This document shows positions 61,756-64,000 of a stretch of 64,000 nt of DNA, piece by piece (within the stretch, counting starts at the first letter, position 1; every line of letters starts with the position of its first letter). The notes below the pieces were generated by a model. It was not told where the DNA came from, did not search any database, and saw only the letters and a list, made by a program, of their open reading frames with translations. This stretch comes from Geomonas silvestris. GTDB lineage: Bacteria > Desulfobacterota > Desulfuromonadia > Geobacterales > Geobacteraceae. Both the position numbers and the translations under genes were made by a program. The stretch lies in NCBI RefSeq assembly GCF_014193515.1, contig NZ_BLXX01000008.1:1-64000 (forward strand), given 5' to 3'.

Positions 61756-62616
61756 CTACTTCTTCATCGCAGGAAGGTCATGCACGTCGAGGTGGCAGGT
61801 GAGGCATTTCGGGAAGCGATCCAGGATGTTCTTCGGATGCGGAGCCTTGTGGCACTCGGTGCACTGCGGGATGTAGCCGTGCTTGTCCTTGTGGCAGGTG
61901 GCGCAGTTCACCTTGGCGTGGCGGCTCGGGGTCGCCTTCCACTTGTTGAAGATCTGGGTGTGGCAGGAACCGCAGGTGGCTGCCGGCTCGGTGCTCTGGT
62001 AGGTCACCTGCTTCGGACGGTGCACCGGGTGGCACTTCAAGCAGGTGGAGTACTCCTGGCCCTGGAAGTGCGGCTTGTGGCACTCGGCGCAGGACGGCTT
62101 GTAGCCGTGCTTGGTGTGGTGGCACTTGTCGCAGGAGAAGCTGCCGTGCTTGCTCGGGAACTTGACAATCTCTTGCTTCTCTTCCGCGTGGCAGGTGGCG
62201 CAGGAGTTGGTCAGGCGCGGGGTGGTCGCCACGACGCGCGGGGTGTGCGGGTTGGTGTGGCAGGAGGAGCAGTCCTTGTTGGCCGGGCCGTGGATGTCCG
62301 TGTGGCAGGAAGCGCACTTGGGCATCAGCTCGTCGTAGTTGGCCTTCTTCGGGTTGTAGGCGTGGAAGGACTTGTGGCAGTCCTGGCAGGCGAAGCGGTG
62401 CTTGCCCCCCTTCTCCTTCAGGTTCCCGAACTGGGCGTTGTGGCACTGGGCACACTGGGCGGGGGCGAGCGGTGCCGGAGCCGTGGCGTACATCTCGGTG
62501 TTCACCGGTATTTCGACGGTGGCAACCTTGGCCGCAAAGGACGTGGCAGCCACGAGCAGCAGGGCAACCACTAACAGGGACAGACGCCCCAGCGCGAGAC
62601 ACTCTCTCTTCTTCAT
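61756..62616 (-). CDS. Periplasmic dodecahaem c-type cytochrome
   Basis: A 286-residue exported cytochrome with a signal peptide (LGRLSLLVVALLLVAATSFA, cleavage near AAK). Twelve CxxCH haem-attachment sites are present: CAQCH, CQDCH, CASCH, CSSCH, CATCH, CDKCH, CAECH, CLKCH, CGSCH, CATCH, CTECH and CLTCH, about one per 20 residues. Many other histidines (HG, HP, HK) can serve as sixth ligands, so most haems are probably bis-His. The density and the doubled-CxxCH pattern resemble class III-like electron carriers in Geobacter used between inner membrane and extracellular acceptors. I cannot match it to a named cytochrome. GGAGGAGAG lies directly before the ATG. It is transcribed alone. Confidence 0.93.
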   Translation of the reverse strand: MKKRECLALGRLSLLVVALLLVAATSFAAKVATVEIPVNTEMYATAPAPLAPAQCAQCHNAQFGNLKEKGGKHRFACQDCHKSFHAYNPKKANYDELMPKCASCHTDIHGPANKDCSSCHTNPHTPRVVATTPRLTNSCATCHAEEKQEIVKFPSKHGSFSCDKCHHTKHGYKPSCAECHKPHFQGQEYSTCLKCHPVHRPKQVTYQSTEPAATCGSCHTQIFNKWKATPSRHAKVNCATCHKDKHGYIPQCTECHKAPHPKNILDRFPKCLTCHLDVHDLPAMKK

Positions 62617-62706
62617 CTCTCCTCCAGATTTATTACAGAATTCATTCCAACTCGATTGGTCTTAATACTACCTAACCGAAGCTTCTGTCAAGAGAGATGT
62701 GTAAAC

Positions 62707-63606
62707 TTAAAGGCGGTTTAGGTCTTCGTGGGGCTCGTCGGAAGGGTTGATATGGATCATCACGTCCCCCACATTCGAGAAGCGCTCGAAGATGCGCTCC
62801 TTGACGCGGGTCGCGATGTCGTGGGAGCGCTTGACGGTCATCTCGGGATCCATGTCGAGCTTCAAATCGACGATGAGGAACTGCCCAGAGCGGCGCGCCC
62901 TGATCTCGTGCACCCGGTCCACCCCCTCGGTCGCCGCGGCGAGCGCCGCGATCTCGGCGACCTCCTCGGTCGCGGGCTGGCCGTCCATCAGTTCGTGCGC
63001 CGAGATCCGGAACCCCTGGAAGCCGATGTGCAGGATGAAGAACGAGGTGAGCCCGGCGGCGATGGGGTCCATGATCCCGACCCCGAAGAAGGCCCCCCCC
63101 ACGCCGACCAGGGTGGCGATCGAGGTGAGGGCATCCTTGCGATGGTCCTTGGCGATGGCCAAAAGCGCCGGGCTCCCCAGCGCGCCGCCGACCTGCACGG
63201 AGTAGCGGTAGAGCGCCTCCTTGATGACGATGGTGAGGGCGGCGGCGATAACCGCGATCAGCCGGGGATCCTGGTACCTGGCGTCCAGGATGGTGTGCGC
63301 CGCGCCGTAGAGGATCCAAAGGCCGGTGGCGCAGATGATGACCGCAACAAAGACCGCGGCCAGGCTCTCCACCTTGCCGTGGCCGTAGGGGTGGTCGGCG
63401 TCGAAGGGCTTGCGCCCCATCTTGAGCGCGACGAGGGTGAGCACGATCCCGACGAAGTCGCAGGCGCTCTCCACGCCGTCGGCGAAGACCGCCTCGGAAC
63501 GGCCGAAGTGGCCGGCGGCCAGTTTCAGCACCATGAGCCAGGCGTTGATCCAGAAACCGATCTTGATGACCCGGTCCGCCCTGTTGAAGCGCTCCCCTCT
63601 CTGCAC
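62707..63606 (-). CDS. Cation diffusion facilitator (CDF) metal transporter
   Basis: A 299-residue inner-membrane proton-coupled metal exporter. Six membrane segments occupy about residues 12-210. FADGVESACDFVGIVLTLVA in TM2 and KDALTSIATLVGVGG in TM5 carry the transport-site aspartates, and FDADHPYGHGKVE forms the loop between TM2 and TM3. The C-terminal cytoplasmic domain (AATEGVDRVHEIRARRSGQF and LKLDMDPEMTVKRSHDIATR) follows the CDF fold. TM2 has D-x3-S-x3-D, a pattern seen in zinc/iron-type members, but the metal cannot be fixed. recJ stops 4 bases upstream of its start, so the two may be cotranscribed. Confidence 0.92.
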   Translation of the reverse strand: MQRGERFNRADRVIKIGFWINAWLMVLKLAAGHFGRSEAVFADGVESACDFVGIVLTLVALKMGRKPFDADHPYGHGKVESLAAVFVAVIICATGLWILYGAAHTILDARYQDPRLIAVIAAALTIVIKEALYRYSVQVGGALGSPALLAIAKDHRKDALTSIATLVGVGGAFFGVGIMDPIAAGLTSFFILHIGFQGFRISAHELMDGQPATEEVAEIAALAAATEGVDRVHEIRARRSGQFLIVDLKLDMDPEMTVKRSHDIATRVKERIFERFSNVGDVMIHINPSDEPHEDLNRL

Positions 63607-63609
63607 GAA

Positions 63610-64000
63610 TCAACCCTCCAGGCGCAGATCCTTGACGGTGAGCTGCAGCGAGCTCTTCCCGTTCCAGACGTTGATCCCCGGCGTACACAAAAGATCCACC
63701 CGCCCCCCGGTCACCTCTTTTTCGGCAAGGCCAAAGCCGATGGCGTCGAAACTCCGCCCCCCGAGGGAGATCTGGAGCTTTAGGTGCCCACCCTTGAGCA
63801 CCCGGCTGGAAGAGACCGCGGCACCGCGCACCAAGAAGAGCGGCTCAGGGTTCGCCATGCCGAAGGGGCGCATCCGCTCCAGTTCCTCGACCAGCGACTC
63901 GGTGATCTCGCCGGCGCCGATCTCGGCATCGTAGGAGATGCAGGGGACCAGGGCGTCACCGTCGAGCACGCTCGAGGCGGCCTCGTCGAACTTAAGCGCG
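63610..64000 (-). CDS. recJ: Single-stranded-DNA exonuclease RecJ, C-terminal part (partial)
   Basis: The frame is open to the right edge and shows the last 129 codons of a RecJ-type 5'-3' exonuclease. ITESLVEELERMRPFGMANP with EPLFLVRG is the RecJ OB-domain signature (L-x-P-F-G-x-x-N-P-x-P-x-F). HLKLQISLGGRSFDAIGFGL and the final KSSLQLTVKDLRLEG match the family's end. The catalytic DHH domain is outside the window. It acts in recombination and mismatch repair. The CDF transporter follows 4 bases downstream. Confidence 0.9.
   Translation of the reverse strand, partial: ALKFDEAASSVLDGDALVPCISYDAEIGAGEITESLVEELERMRPFGMANPEPLFLVRGAAVSSSRVLKGGHLKLQISLGGRSFDAIGFGLAEKEVTGGRVDLLCTPGINVWNGKSSLQLTVKDLRLEG

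Overview
The window looks like chromosomal DNA of a Geobacteraceae member (Geobacter / Geomonas / Citrifermentans type; inferred, not proven). The signs are high G+C coding DNA, a twelve-haem periplasmic c-type cytochrome, an OmpB/OmpC-like multicopper oxidase, a group 3b [NiFe]-hydrogenase operon and short-period intergenic repeats of a kind I associate with this family.

Layout. 1-130: tail and right end of an IS3-family insertion sequence. 544-2208 (-): a WecA/MraY-type polyprenyl-phosphate sugar-1-phosphate transferase. 2209-3201: an AT-rich gap with one candidate 27-residue peptide. 3202-8436 (+): a secreted FKBP prolyl isomerase, then a large secreted multicopper oxidase carrying an FN3 domain and four Ig-like repeats. 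8565-28125 (-): an exopolysaccharide locus of about 19 kb. In transcription order it holds a PHP-type tyrosine phosphatase, a WbpP-like UDP-sugar 4-epimerase, a Wza export lipoprotein, a Wzc co-polymerase/tyrosine autokinase, a propeller lipoprotein, a Wzx flippase, a pyruvyl-transferase-family protein, a GT2, a Wzy-like polymerase, an acyl carrier protein, a hexapeptide acyltransferase, a beta-helix protein, a GT4, a radical SAM/SPASM protein, a second GT4 and an exported FAD oxidoreductase. Together they can build, polymerise, export and decorate a Wzx/Wzy-dependent polysaccharide; the initiating transferase may be the one at 544-2208.

28427-32265 (+): hydBGDA, a four-subunit NAD(P)-linked hydrogenase operon with overlapping start and stop codons, followed by an 876-base non-coding stretch ending in a strong terminator. 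33142-34005 (-): an SDR-fold epimerase. 34165-36856 (+): a TPR protein, pncB and pncA (NAD salvage). 37055-38122 (+): DAHP synthase with a clear sigma-70 promoter. 38289-46249 (-): serA, trpF, trpB2, trpC, trpD, trpG, trpE. The aromatic entry enzyme thus faces a tryptophan operon whose only trpB is the TrpB2 type and which has no trpA inside the window.

46428-49600 (+): a zinc-ribbon/exonuclease fusion and htpG. 49837-53959 (-): a hybrid sensor kinase and a response regulator that joins a putative c-di-GMP-binding MshEN domain to a receiver domain. 54161-56427 (-): a lemA-TPM-TPM operon. 56517-59574 (-): a six-hairpin glycosidase and an exported beta-lactamase-fold hydrolase with a very basic tail. 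60174-61643 (+): a second flippase. 61756-64000 (-): the dodecahaem cytochrome, a CDF metal transporter and the 3' part of recJ. No rRNA, tRNA or CRISPR array was seen. The most unusual points are the acyl carrier protein and radical SAM enzyme inside the polysaccharide locus, the zinc-ribbon/exonuclease fusion, the MshEN-receiver fusion and the structured non-coding stretch behind the hydrogenase operon.
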